Part shown: in pieces, positions 7,091 through 14,454 of the stretch
Layout of the letters: the number at the start of each line of letters is the position of its first letter
How positions within the stretch are numbered: position 1 is the first letter of the stretch
Assembly (NCBI GenBank): GCA_002435715.1
Contig: DISD01000097.1
Location: 1-21,549, forward strand
DNA: 21,549 nt
DNA from: Rhodospirillaceae bacterium UBA6219
GTDB taxonomy: Bacteria; Pseudomonadota; Alphaproteobacteria; Rhodospirillales; Magnetospirillaceae
Reading direction: 5' to 3'
Notes under the pieces: generated by a model
The model's input: only the letters and a program-made list of their open reading frames with translations
What the model was told of the DNA's origin: nothing
Database searches by the model: none
Made by a program: the position numbers and the translations under genes

Positions 7091-8368
7091 ATGGACACGA
7101 CGACGCTGTCGCTGGTGATCATTTTCCTGTTGCTGCTGATGTCGGCGTTCTTTTCCGGCTCGGAAACGGCGATGACGGCGGTGTCGCGGCCGGTCATGCA
7201 CCAGATGGAGCAAGACGGCAGCAGCCGCGCCAAGCGGGTCAACCGCTTGATCGCCACTCGCGATCGGCTGATCGGCGCCATTCTTTTGGGCAACAATCTG
7301 GTCAACATCCTGGCCTCGTCCCTGGCCACCAGCGCCATGATGAGCCTGTTCGGCGAAGCCGGAATCGCCTATGCCACCGCCGGCATGACTGTGATCGTGG
7401 TCATGTTTGGTGAGGTTCTGCCCAAGACCTACGCCATCTATAACGCCAATAAAGTGGCGCTGGTCCTGTCGGGTCCGGTGATGGTGCTGACCAACACCTT
7501 GTCACCCTTCGTCAAGGCCATCGAATTCGCCGCACGCCTGTTCTTCCGGCTGTTCGGCGCCAAATACGCCACCGAAGCCTCCATCGAAAGCGCCATGATG
7601 GAATTGCGCGGCGCCATCGAAGTCCACGCCACCCAGGACGAGGTGCGCGAGGAACGGCGCATGCTGCGCTCGATCCTGGAATTGGGCGACGTGGAAGTGG
7701 GCGAGGTGATGACCCATCGCAAGAACATGGTCACCCTGGACGCCGACCTTCCGCCCGAGGACATCGTCGACCAGATCCTGGGCTCGCCTTATACCCGCAT
7801 TCCTTTGTGGCGGGGCGATCACGACAACATCATCGGCGTCGTCCACGCCAAGGACGTGCTGCGGGCCATCCGCGCCCTGGGCGGCGAGGTGGACAAGCTG
7901 GACGTTTCCGAACTGGCGTCCAATCCGTGGTTCATCCCCGATTCCACCACGCTGTTGGAACAGCTGGAAGCCTTCAAGGCGCGGCGTGAACATTTCGCCC
8001 TGGTGGTGGACGAATACGGCGCCCTGATGGGCGTCGTCACCCTGGAAGACATCTTGGAAGAAATCGTCGGCGACATCGTCGACGAACACGATATTTCCGT
8101 AGCCGGGGTGCGGCCGCAGACCGACGGGTCCTTCGTGGTCGACGGCACGGTGACCATCCGCGATTTGAACCGCCAATTCGAGTGGCGCCTGCCCGACGAC
8201 CAGGCCACCACCATCGCCGGCTTGCTGCTGCATGAAAGCCGGCAGATTCCCAATGCCGGCCAGGTTTTCCGCTTTCACGGCTTCCGTTTCGAGGTGGTGC
8301 GCCGTCACCGCAACCAGATCACCTCGATCCGCCTGACCCCGCCGCAGGCCGAATCGGAAGAAGGCTAA
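7091..8368 (+). CDS. CNNM/CorC (HlyC-type) magnesium or metal transporter
   Basis: This 425-residue inner-membrane protein has the architecture DUF21/CNNM transmembrane domain, CBS pair, CorC_HlyC domain. The membrane part (1-155) holds the conserved FSGSETAM (21-28), LLGNNLVNILASSLAT (65-80) and FGEVLPK (106-112). The CBS pair covers about 205-335 (VGEVMTHRKNMVTLD; LVVDEYGALMGVVTLEDILEEIVGDI). The C-terminal domain starts near DGSFVVDGTVTIRDLN. Family members such as CorB/YfjD and eukaryotic CNNM handle Mg2+ export or homeostasis; the old name haemolysin is misleading. It starts 4 bases after aroB with GGAGC as ribosome-binding site, so it is co-transcribed with aroKB, although no metabolic link is obvious. 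Confidence 0.9.
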   Translation: MDTTTLSLVIIFLLLLMSAFFSGSETAMTAVSRPVMHQMEQDGSSRAKRVNRLIATRDRLIGAILLGNNLVNILASSLATSAMMSLFGEAGIAYATAGMTVIVVMFGEVLPKTYAIYNANKVALVLSGPVMVLTNTLSPFVKAIEFAARLFFRLFGAKYATEASIESAMMELRGAIEVHATQDEVREERRMLRSILELGDVEVGEVMTHRKNMVTLDADLPPEDIVDQILGSPYTRIPLWRGDHDNIIGVVHAKDVLRAIRALGGEVDKLDVSELASNPWFIPDSTTLLEQLEAFKARREHFALVVDEYGALMGVVTLEDILEEIVGDIVDEHDISVAGVRPQTDGSFVVDGTVTIRDLNRQFEWRLPDDQATTIAGLLLHESRQIPNAGQVFRFHGFRFEVVRRHRNQITSIRLTPPQAESEEG

Positions 8369-8380
8369 GTCAATAAATAA

Positions 8381-8394
8381 CGGGCTCTCGCCCG
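8381..8394 (-). terminator. Stem-loop terminating dnaQ operon
   Basis: A CGGGC/GCCCG stem with a TCTC loop is followed on the minus strand by TTATTTATT. It lies 48 bases past the dnaQ stop codon and ends the leftward ppsR-to-dnaQ unit. Confidence 0.55.
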
Positions 8395-8401
8395 CACCCA
8401 G

Positions 8402-8436
8402 CTGGGGCCTTGGGCCCCAGACCCCTTTTGATTTTA
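8402..8436 (+). terminator. Stem-loop terminating aroK-aroB-CNNM operon
   Basis: An 8-bp GC-rich stem (8402-8409 with 8413-8420, TTG loop) is followed on the plus strand by ACCCC, TTTT, GA and TTTT. It lies 34 bases after the CNNM gene stop. With the neighbouring hairpin it separates two convergent operons. Confidence 0.65.
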
Positions 8437-8441
8437 CTTCT

Positions 8442-9146
8442 TTAACCCTTTTCCGCTTCCGCTTCCGGTTCGCGCAGCCAAATGGCTTTCTTCAGCTTGC
8501 CGATAAAGGCGCCGTGGGCTTCCAGTTCCTCGGCACTGGCGGCGTGGGGGCGCGGTTCGCGGCGGATGCGTTCAACATTCGCCCCACCGGCACCGGATTT
8601 CGACGCACCCTGTAATCCCAATTCGAAACCGGGCTGCCGGCCACCGATCAGCTGCAGATAGACCTCGGCCAGCAATTCCGAATCCAGCAATGCGCCGTGG
8701 AAGGAACGGTGGGTGTTGTCGATGCCGAAGCGCCGGCACAAGGCGTCCAGATTGGCCTGAGCACCGGGGAATTTCTTGCGCGCCATAGCCACGGTATCGA
8801 TGGACCGGCTCATGGGCATGGCCGGAAAGCCCAAACGGGTCAGCTCGGCATTGATGAAGCGCATGTCGAATTCGGCGTTGTGGATCACCAGCACCGAATC
8901 GCCGATGAATTCCATGAATTCGGCGACGATTTCGGCGAAGGTCGGCTTGTCCGACAAGAATTGTTCGCTCAATCCGTGGACTTTGAAGGCCTCTTCCGGC
9001 ATGTCGCGTTCGGGGTTCACATATTGGTGATAGACCTTGCCGGTGGGCAGATGGCCCATCAGCTCCACACAGCCGATTTCAACGATACGGTGACCGGTCA
9101 GCGGATCGAAGCCGGTGGTTTCGGTATCAAGAACGATCTCACGCAT
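8442..9146 (-). CDS. dnaQ: DNA polymerase III epsilon subunit (proofreading exonuclease)
   Basis: DnaQ is the 3'-5' proofreading exonuclease of the replicative polymerase. The 234-residue protein is a DEDDh exonuclease: Asp7 and Glu9 (VLDTETTGFD), Asp94 (HNAEFDMRFI), His150 and Asp155 (HRSFHGALLDSELL). The catalytic domain ends near residue 170. The following GGRQPGFELG is placed where the epsilon subunit carries its clamp-binding motif, and the charged tail would bind the alpha subunit. The ATG at 9146 overlaps coaE by 8 bases. It is the last gene of the ppsR-maf-aroE-coaE-dnaQ chain and is followed by a terminator. Confidence 0.95.
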   Translation of the reverse strand: MREIVLDTETTGFDPLTGHRIVEIGCVELMGHLPTGKVYHQYVNPERDMPEEAFKVHGLSEQFLSDKPTFAEIVAEFMEFIGDSVLVIHNAEFDMRFINAELTRLGFPAMPMSRSIDTVAMARKKFPGAQANLDALCRRFGIDNTHRSFHGALLDSELLAEVYLQLIGGRQPGFELGLQGASKSGAGGANVERIRREPRPHAASAEELEAHGAFIGKLKKAIWLREPEAEAEKG

Positions 9147-9780
9147 GGCCGTACCGGGGTTTGGGACGCGGCGGCCAGGCGCCGGGACCGGGTTGCGACA
9201 ACAGGCTGGCCACCGCCAGCCGTAATTTTTTCAACGCCGGGGCTTTTCCGGTGCCACTGGGCACGATGAAATCAGCCCGGCGGCGCTTTTCGAAATCGGG
9301 CATCTGCTGGACGCGGATGGCGGCCAAGCGTCCGGGGCTTTGCCCCGGGCGGCGCAACACCCTTTGTTCCTGCAAAAACGCCGGGCACGACACCACCGCC
9401 ACCGCGTCGCAACGTTGGTCGCCCTTGGTTTCGAACAACAACGGAATATCCAGCACCACCAAACGGGTGCCGCGTGACATGTGGCGGCGCAAGAACGCCT
9501 TTTCCTGGGCGCGGACCAGCGGATGCAAAATGGCTTCCAACTGGCGCAAAGCCGCCGGATCGCCGAACACCCGTTTACCCAATTCCGGCCGGCTGACCGC
9601 ACCGTTTGACACCACGCCGGGAAACGCGGCCTCGATCGCCGCAACCGCCGCACCGCCCTTGGCCATCAATCCATGCACACTGGCATCAGCGTCATGCACC
9701 GGCCAGCCCAACCGCCGCAACAGGACGGCGGCGGTGCTTTTGCCCATGCCGATGGACCCGGTCAGCCCCAGCACCTTCAT
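9139..9780 (-). CDS. coaE: Dephospho-CoA kinase
   Basis: CoaE phosphorylates the 3'-OH of dephospho-CoA, the last step of coenzyme A synthesis. The protein is 213 residues, slightly long at the C-terminus. GLTGSIGMGKST (5-16) is the P-loop, HDADASVH (29-36) the DxD motif. LEAILHPLV and LVVLDIPLLFET are family signatures, and the Arg-rich RVQQMPDFEKRRRAD is the C-terminal signature. The ATG at 9780 overlaps the aroE stop by 4 bases (ATGA), which decides the start although the frame is open further up. Its own stop lies within the first codons of dnaQ. Confidence 0.95.
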   Translation of the reverse strand: MKVLGLTGSIGMGKSTAAVLLRRLGWPVHDADASVHGLMAKGGAAVAAIEAAFPGVVSNGAVSRPELGKRVFGDPAALRQLEAILHPLVRAQEKAFLRRHMSRGTRLVVLDIPLLFETKGDQRCDAVAVVSCPAFLQEQRVLRRPGQSPGRLAAIRVQQMPDFEKRRRADFIVPSGTGKAPALKKLRLAVASLLSQPGPGAWPPRPKPRYGHA

Positions 9781-10607
9781 GACGACAGCACGAAATCGCG
9801 CAAATCTTGGGTGACCTGGGGTTCGACACCGAACCAAAGGCCAAAGCCACGCACCGCCTGGAACAGCAGCATGCCCAAACCGTCCACCACTGGATTGCCG
9901 CGCGCCTGGGCCGCCAACAGCAACGGCGTCATCAAAGGGGCATAGACGATGTCGTTGACCACCGCCTGTTTCGGCAGGGCCGACAAATCGATGTCCAATG
10001 CCGGCTGACCGGCCATGCCCAGCGACGTGGTGTTGACCAACAGCCCAGCCCCGTCCAAATCCAATTTGTCCCAGGATTGCACGATGATCGGACCACCGAT
10101 ATCGGCAGCCAGTTTTTCCGCCCGCTCGACGCTGCGATTGACCAGACGGATTTCGCCCACCCCTTCGTCCACCAGGGCGGCGACGACGGCACGCGCCGCG
10201 CCACCAGCCCCCAATACCACCGCCGGACCCTGCCCGGCTTGCCATGTCGAGCCGGTTTGCAGGTTGCGCAGAAAACCGAACGCGTCGGTATTCAACCCCA
10301 GCACCGAGCCGTCATCGCGGCAGACCAGGGTGTTGACCGCCCCGATGCGCCGGGCCAGAACTTCTACCTCGTCGGCCAAGCGCAGGGCCTGTTCCTTGTG
10401 GGGAACGGTGACGTTGGCGCCGCGAAAGCCCATGGCGGGCAGGGCGCGGAACACCTTTTCAAAATTTTCCGGGGCCACCGGCAACGGCACGTAAGTGCCG
10501 TCGATCCCCAATCGGTCCAACCAATAGCCATGCAGACGCGGCGAGCGCGAATGACCCACCGGCCAGCCCAGAACCCCGGCCAATTTGGCTTTGCCCGACA
10601 GGATCAT
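9777..10607 (-). CDS. aroE: Shikimate dehydrogenase (NADP)
   Basis: AroE reduces 3-dehydroshikimate to shikimate, the fourth step of the shikimate pathway. The 276-residue protein has the substrate serines in GHSRSPRLH (18-26), the catalytic Lys71 in NVTVPHKEQAL, and Asp108 in NTDAFGF. VLGAGGAARAV (131-141) is the NADP-binding loop, followed by NRSVERAEKL, where the Arg favours NADP. The start overlaps the upstream maf stop (ATGA), and its stop overlaps the coaE start. With aroK and aroB in the neighbouring operon, three steps of chorismate synthesis lie within 5 kb. Confidence 0.95.
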   Translation of the reverse strand: MILSGKAKLAGVLGWPVGHSRSPRLHGYWLDRLGIDGTYVPLPVAPENFEKVFRALPAMGFRGANVTVPHKEQALRLADEVEVLARRIGAVNTLVCRDDGSVLGLNTDAFGFLRNLQTGSTWQAGQGPAVVLGAGGAARAVVAALVDEGVGEIRLVNRSVERAEKLAADIGGPIIVQSWDKLDLDGAGLLVNTTSLGMAGQPALDIDLSALPKQAVVNDIVYAPLMTPLLLAAQARGNPVVDGLGMLLFQAVRGFGLWFGVEPQVTQDLRDFVLSS

Positions 10608-11194
10608 GGAATCAGTTCTCCGTTTTCGCGCAAGAAATCCAACAGCGCCAACAGCGGCAGCCCCAAAATGGTGAAATGGTCGCCATCCACATCCATGAAC
10701 AATTGCGCCCCCAGACCTTCCAACTGATAGGCCCCCACCGAAGACGTCACCGCGTCGCCGGCTTTTTCCAGGTAATCATCCAAGAAAGCGTCGGAAAAAG
10801 CGCGCATGGTCAGCTTGGCGGTTTCGCTGTGGTGCCACAACAGCCGGCCATCGCGCAAAGCCACCACCGACGAGGTCAGGCGATGGGTCTTGGCCCGCAG
10901 CCGGCGCAATTGGTCGGCGGCTTCATCGCGGCTGGTGGGTTTGTTGAACCACTCACCGTCACAATCCAGCATCTGGTCGGCGCCGATGACCAAAGCGCCG
11001 GGATTTTTCAACGACACCCGCTGGGCTTTCATTTCCGCCAGGGTTTCGGCGACCCGGGCCGGATTGTTGGTTTCCTGGGCCATGGACGATTTGATGCCGT
11101 CTTCGTCCACCGGCAGCACCTGGGTTGTGAAATCCACACCGGCTGATCGCAGCATGGATTGGCGGGTCGCCGATCCTGACGCCAGGATAATCAT
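10604..11194 (-). CDS. Maf-family nucleotide pyrophosphatase (YceF-like)
   Basis: Maf proteins hydrolyse non-canonical or modified nucleoside triphosphates. The 196-residue protein begins IILASGSATRQ, the family signature, with Arg11 conserved. GADQMLDCDGEWFNKP (71-86) contains Asp73-Gln74; a Gln here resembles the YceF branch (7-methyl-GTP pyrophosphatase) rather than the YhdE branch, which has Thr. SVGAYQLEGLGAQLF is the second conserved block. Both ends overlap neighbours by 4 bases (ppsR upstream, aroE downstream). The branch assignment is an inference from one motif. Confidence 0.88.
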   Translation of the reverse strand: MIILASGSATRQSMLRSAGVDFTTQVLPVDEDGIKSSMAQETNNPARVAETLAEMKAQRVSLKNPGALVIGADQMLDCDGEWFNKPTSRDEAADQLRRLRAKTHRLTSSVVALRDGRLLWHHSETAKLTMRAFSDAFLDDYLEKAGDAVTSSVGAYQLEGLGAQLFMDVDGDHFTILGLPLLALLDFLRENGELIP

Positions 11195-12021
11195 CCCGCT
11201 TGGCCTTCACGTTTGGCTTTGTGCTGGGAATAAAGCTGCATGATGGTGGCGGACGCTTCTTCGATGGAACGCCTTGTCACGTCCACCACCGGCCAACCAT
11301 GGCGGGTGAACAGCTTGCGGGCATTGGCCACTTCGTCGCGCACTTTCTCGAACTGGGCGTAATCGGATTCTTCGTCATGGTTCAGGAACCGCAGACGGGC
11401 GCGGCGAATATCGGACAGGCTTTTCGGGTCCTTGGTCAGACCCACCACCAGCGGATTGCGGGTGGTTTCCAGGCTGCGCGGCAACGGCACGCCCGGAACC
11501 AACGGATAATTGGCGCATTTGAAGCCGCGATTGGCCAGATACATGCAAGTCGGCGTCTTGGACGTGCGCGACACGCCGACCACCACGATGTCGGCGTCAT
11601 CCAAATCATCCATCAACTGGCCGTCATCATGGGCCAAGGTGAATTGCATGGCGTCGATACGGGCGAAATATTCGGCGTCCATCTGGTATTGGCGGCCCGG
11701 CGTCGCATGGCTTTCGGCGTTAAAATAGCCGGCCAACGCCCCCATCACCGGATCGAGCACCGGAATGAACGGCACCCGCATGTGACGGCAGGCTTCTTCC
11801 AGCACGCCGCGCACGGCGACGTCGACCAAGGTACACAGAACGATACCGGGATTGGCCTCGATCCCGCTGATCACCCGTTCCACCTGGCCTTGCGAACGCA
11901 CCAGCCACCAATTGTGCTGGGTGGCGTTGACGCCTTCGAACTGCACCATGCAGGCACGGACCACCGAGGTGACGGTTTCGCCGGTGGCGTCGGAAACCAG
12001 ATGAAGGTGATACGAATCCAT
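11191..12021 (-). CDS. ppsR: Kinase-pyrophosphorylase (DUF299), PPDK/PEP synthase regulator
   Basis: This DUF299 family protein has 276 residues. Known members are bifunctional: they inactivate pyruvate phosphate dikinase or PEP synthetase by ADP-dependent phosphorylation of a threonine and reactivate it by Pi-dependent dephosphorylation. The start HLHLVSDATGETV and the P-loop VVVGVSRTSKTPT (146-158) are diagnostic, followed by LANRGFKCANYPLVPGVPLP. AGGGA six bases upstream supports the ATG at 12021. It is the first gene of the five-gene leftward operon and borders the candidate origin. Its Rickettsia prowazekii homologue (RP001) also borders the origin. Which enzyme it controls here is unknown. 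Confidence 0.93.
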   Translation of the reverse strand: MDSYHLHLVSDATGETVTSVVRACMVQFEGVNATQHNWWLVRSQGQVERVISGIEANPGIVLCTLVDVAVRGVLEEACRHMRVPFIPVLDPVMGALAGYFNAESHATPGRQYQMDAEYFARIDAMQFTLAHDDGQLMDDLDDADIVVVGVSRTSKTPTCMYLANRGFKCANYPLVPGVPLPRSLETTRNPLVVGLTKDPKSLSDIRRARLRFLNHDEESDYAQFEKVRDEVANARKLFTRHGWPVVDVTRRSIEEASATIMQLYSQHKAKREGQAG

Positions 12022-12430
12022 GAGTCCCTGTGAACAAGCTCGAACAATGGGGATAAGTGGGACTTTGCCAACAGGGGGTCAAAAAATCCCCACCCGCATA
12101 CCCAATCCGCCCCGCTTTCGACCCCGATGGGAAAAAATCAAGACGGTTTGGCGACAATAGCGTGAATCCCGTCCCGCTTCATCCGCTTTCCCCGTTTTCC
12201 CATTTTTCCACAGGCCGGGTTTTTTGCGCTCTCGCGCCGGTTTTACGGAAGTTTTCCAGCGAATGACCAAAATCATCCCCGCCCTTGAATGATTCTGTGT
12301 AAAGCCTGTGGATGGACTCGCATCCCCGATATCCACAGGCCCAACAAACCTCAGCAACCTTTCCCTAAAGAATCAAAACTTGTAGAACTGCCTCCCAAGG
12401 TCAGCTCAGCACAGCCAAGGAAAAACCGCC
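12022..12430. other. Candidate chromosomal replication origin (oriC)
   Basis: This 409-base gene-free gap separates ppsR (leftward) from hemE (rightward), the junction at which the Caulobacter origin was mapped and the Rickettsia origin was placed. DnaA-box-like 9-mers (consensus TTATCCACA, either strand) are at 12029-12037 (TTGTTCACA), 12048-12056 (TTATCCCCA), 12204-12212 (TTTTCCACA), 12307-12315 (CCATCCACA) and 12329-12337 (ATATCCACA). GANTC sites lie at 12022, 12164, 12291, 12315 and 12370, plus one at 12014 inside ppsR. A polypyrimidine tract (33 of 38) covers 12172-12209, and 12359-12388 is 67% A+T. No CtrA-type TTAA-N7-TTAA site was seen. The hemE promoter must also be here but was not resolved. 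Confidence 0.8.
12304..12340. repeat. Inverted repeat of DnaA-box-like elements in the candidate origin
   Basis: GCCTGTGGAT (12304-12313) and ATCCACAGGC (12331-12340) are perfect 10-bp inverted arms with a 17-base spacer. The 9-mer TCCACAGGC also occurs at 12207-12215, so there are three copies within 134 bases. Each contains the TCCACA core of a DnaA box. Confidence 0.85.
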
Positions 12431-13468
12431 GTGACCGTCACCAAGCCCTTTCTGCGCGCCCTTGCCGGCGAGACCGTCACCCCTCCGCCTTTCTGGCTGA
12501 TGCGCCAAGCCGGCCGGTATTTGCCTGAATATCGCGCCACCCGCACCCAAGCCGGGTCCTTCCTGGATCTGTGCTACAACCCGGAACTAGCCGTCGAAGT
12601 CACCCTGCAGCCGTTGCGGCGCTATGGATTCGACGCTGCCATCTTGTTTTCCGACATTTTGGTGGTTCCCGACGGGTTGGGTCAGCAGGTTGCGTTCAAG
12701 GAAGGCGAAGGTCCGGTGTTGACGCCTGTTCGCTCGGCAAGGGATCTGGATGATCTCGACATCTCGGGCCTGCACGACCGCATGGCACCGGTCTATGCCA
12801 CGGTGAACGGTCTTTCCAAGGCGATCCCGTCCACCACCGCGCTCATCGGTTTCTCGGGGGCTCCGTGGACGGTGGCGACCTACATGGTCGAAGGCGGCGG
12901 CTCCAAGGACTTCGCCAACACCAAGCGGCTGATGTGGTCGGAACCGGAAACCTTCGCCCGACTGATGGATCTGTTGGTGGAGGCCACCGGCCAATATCTG
13001 ATCCGCCAGATCGACAACGGCGCCGAAGCCATCCAGATTTTCGACACCTGGGCCGGGGCGCTGCCGGAAACCGAGTTCCGCCAATGGGTGATCGAACCGG
13101 CTCGCAAGCTGGTGGAACGCATCCATGCCGAACGTCCCGGCGTGCCGGTGATCGGCTTCCCGCGCGGCGCCGGTATCCTGTACGAGGCCTATGTGACCGA
13201 AACCAAGGTCAACGGCGTCAGTCTGGACACCTCGGTGCCGCTGGATTGGGCCGCCAAGGTGCTGCAGCCCAAATGCACGGTTCAGGGCAATCTGGACCCC
13301 ATTTTGGTGGTCGCCGGCGGTGAGGCGTTGGATGCCGGTATCGACCGCATCCTGAAGACCCTGGGCAAGGGGCCGTTCATCTTCAACCTGGGTCACGGCA
13401 TCATTCCGCCGACGCCGCCGGAGAACGTGGCACGGCTGGCGGAACGGGTGAAGGCTTTCAAGGGATGA
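12431..13468 (+). CDS. hemE: Uroporphyrinogen decarboxylase
   Basis: HemE removes four carboxyl groups from uroporphyrinogen III to give coproporphyrinogen III in haem synthesis. The 345-residue protein has RQAGRYLPEYR (25-35), the substrate-binding Arg signature, and Asp75 in ILFSDIL, the catalytic aspartate. GFSGAPWTVATYMVEGGGS and IFDTWAGALP are further signatures, and QGNLDP and LGHGI are near the C-terminus. The start is GTG at 12431, supported by AAGGA nine bases upstream and by a normal N-terminus. The stop overlaps hemH (ATGA). Its upstream region is the candidate origin, so transcription leads away from the origin. Confidence 0.96.
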   Translation: MTVTKPFLRALAGETVTPPPFWLMRQAGRYLPEYRATRTQAGSFLDLCYNPELAVEVTLQPLRRYGFDAAILFSDILVVPDGLGQQVAFKEGEGPVLTPVRSARDLDDLDISGLHDRMAPVYATVNGLSKAIPSTTALIGFSGAPWTVATYMVEGGGSKDFANTKRLMWSEPETFARLMDLLVEATGQYLIRQIDNGAEAIQIFDTWAGALPETEFRQWVIEPARKLVERIHAERPGVPVIGFPRGAGILYEAYVTETKVNGVSLDTSVPLDWAAKVLQPKCTVQGNLDPILVVAGGEALDAGIDRILKTLGKGPFIFNLGHGIIPPTPPENVARLAERVKAFKG

Positions 13469-14454
13469 AAACCGCTGTCGTCTTGTTCAATCTGGGCGGG
13501 CCGGACAGTTTGGACGCGGTGCGTCCGTTCCTGTTCAACCTGTTCAACGACAAGGCGATTATCGGTTTGCCGCAACCCTGGCGCTGGCTGCTGGCCCGAT
13601 ACATTTCGGGCAAACGGGCGCCGGTGGCGCGGGAAATCTATGACCATCTGGGCGGCAAATCACCGCTTTTGGAACAGACGCAAGATCAAGCGAACGCCTT
13701 GGAAAAGGTCTTGGGACCGGATTTCAAGGTGGTGGTGGCCATGCGCTATTGGCACCCCTTCGCCGATCAGGCTTTGCAACAGGTTCAGGATTGGGGCGCC
13801 GATCGGGTGATCCTGTTGCCGCTTTATCCGCAATTTTCCACCACCACCACCGGTTCGTCGCTGAAGCAATGGCACCAACTGGCCGCCGGTCGTTTCGGCC
13901 AAACCAAGGTGGTGTGCTGCTATCCGGTGATGCCGGGTTTCGTGTCCGCCAGCGCCCGGCTGATCCGGGCCCAATACGACCAAGCCCTGGGTAAAGGTCA
14001 ACCACGCCTGCTGTTTTCCGCCCATGGTCTGCCGCAAAGCATCGTCGACAAGGGCGATCCCTATCAGCGTCAGGTCGAGCAATCAGCGGCCGTCATCGTC
14101 GCCGCTTTGGGGATCGACGGTCTGGATTGGGCCATCTGCTATCAAAGCCGGGTGGGCAAGGCGAAATGGATCGGTCCCAGCACCGAGGAAGAATTGGCCC
14201 GTGCCGGCGCCGACAAGGTACCGGTGGTGGTCGCCCCCATCGCCTTTGTCTCGGAACATTCGGAAACCTTGGTGGAACTGGACATCGAATACCGTCATCT
14301 GGCGGAAAGTCTTGGAATTCCTGGTTATTTCCGGGCTTCGACGGTGCAGTCCCATCCCGATTTCATTCACGGTCTGGCCCGCTTGGTGGCCGAGCCAAAG
14401 CAATTCCGCGGGCAGGCCTGCGGGACGCGATGTCTGTGTGCGGAGGAACCATGA
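13465..14454 (+). CDS. hemH: Ferrochelatase
   Basis: HemH inserts Fe2+ into protoporphyrin IX, the last step of haem synthesis. The protein has 329 residues. VVLFNLGGPDSLDAV is the N-terminal signature. His187 in LLFSAHGLPQ and Glu267 in FVSEHSETLVELDIEY are the catalytic residues. YQSRVGKAKWIGPSTEE is also typical. The C-terminus ends with three cysteines (Cys319, Cys323, Cys325), and Cys151, Cys152 and Cys225 lie further in. Some bacterial ferrochelatases, including that of Caulobacter, bind a [2Fe-2S] cluster, so this enzyme may do so. The start overlaps the hemE stop, and the stop overlaps the hemJ ATG. Confidence 0.96.
   Translation: MKTAVVLFNLGGPDSLDAVRPFLFNLFNDKAIIGLPQPWRWLLARYISGKRAPVAREIYDHLGGKSPLLEQTQDQANALEKVLGPDFKVVVAMRYWHPFADQALQQVQDWGADRVILLPLYPQFSTTTTGSSLKQWHQLAAGRFGQTKVVCCYPVMPGFVSASARLIRAQYDQALGKGQPRLLFSAHGLPQSIVDKGDPYQRQVEQSAAVIVAALGIDGLDWAICYQSRVGKAKWIGPSTEEELARAGADKVPVVVAPIAFVSEHSETLVELDIEYRHLAESLGIPGYFRASTVQSHPDFIHGLARLVAEPKQFRGQACGTRCLCAEEP

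Noticed and set aside
9781..10245. Upstream extension of coaE
   Set aside because: It lies wholly inside aroE, and the normal CoaE N-terminus with its P-loop begins at 9780.
12079..12357. Leftward 92-codon open frame across the candidate origin
   Set aside because: It has no ribosome-binding site, an odd composition and no recognisable domain. It overlaps the repeats and DnaA-box-like sites, so it is best read as chance in a non-coding region.
14127..14450. Upstream extension of hemJ
   Set aside because: It is an out-of-frame reading of hemH; a GGAGG site precedes the ATG at 14451.
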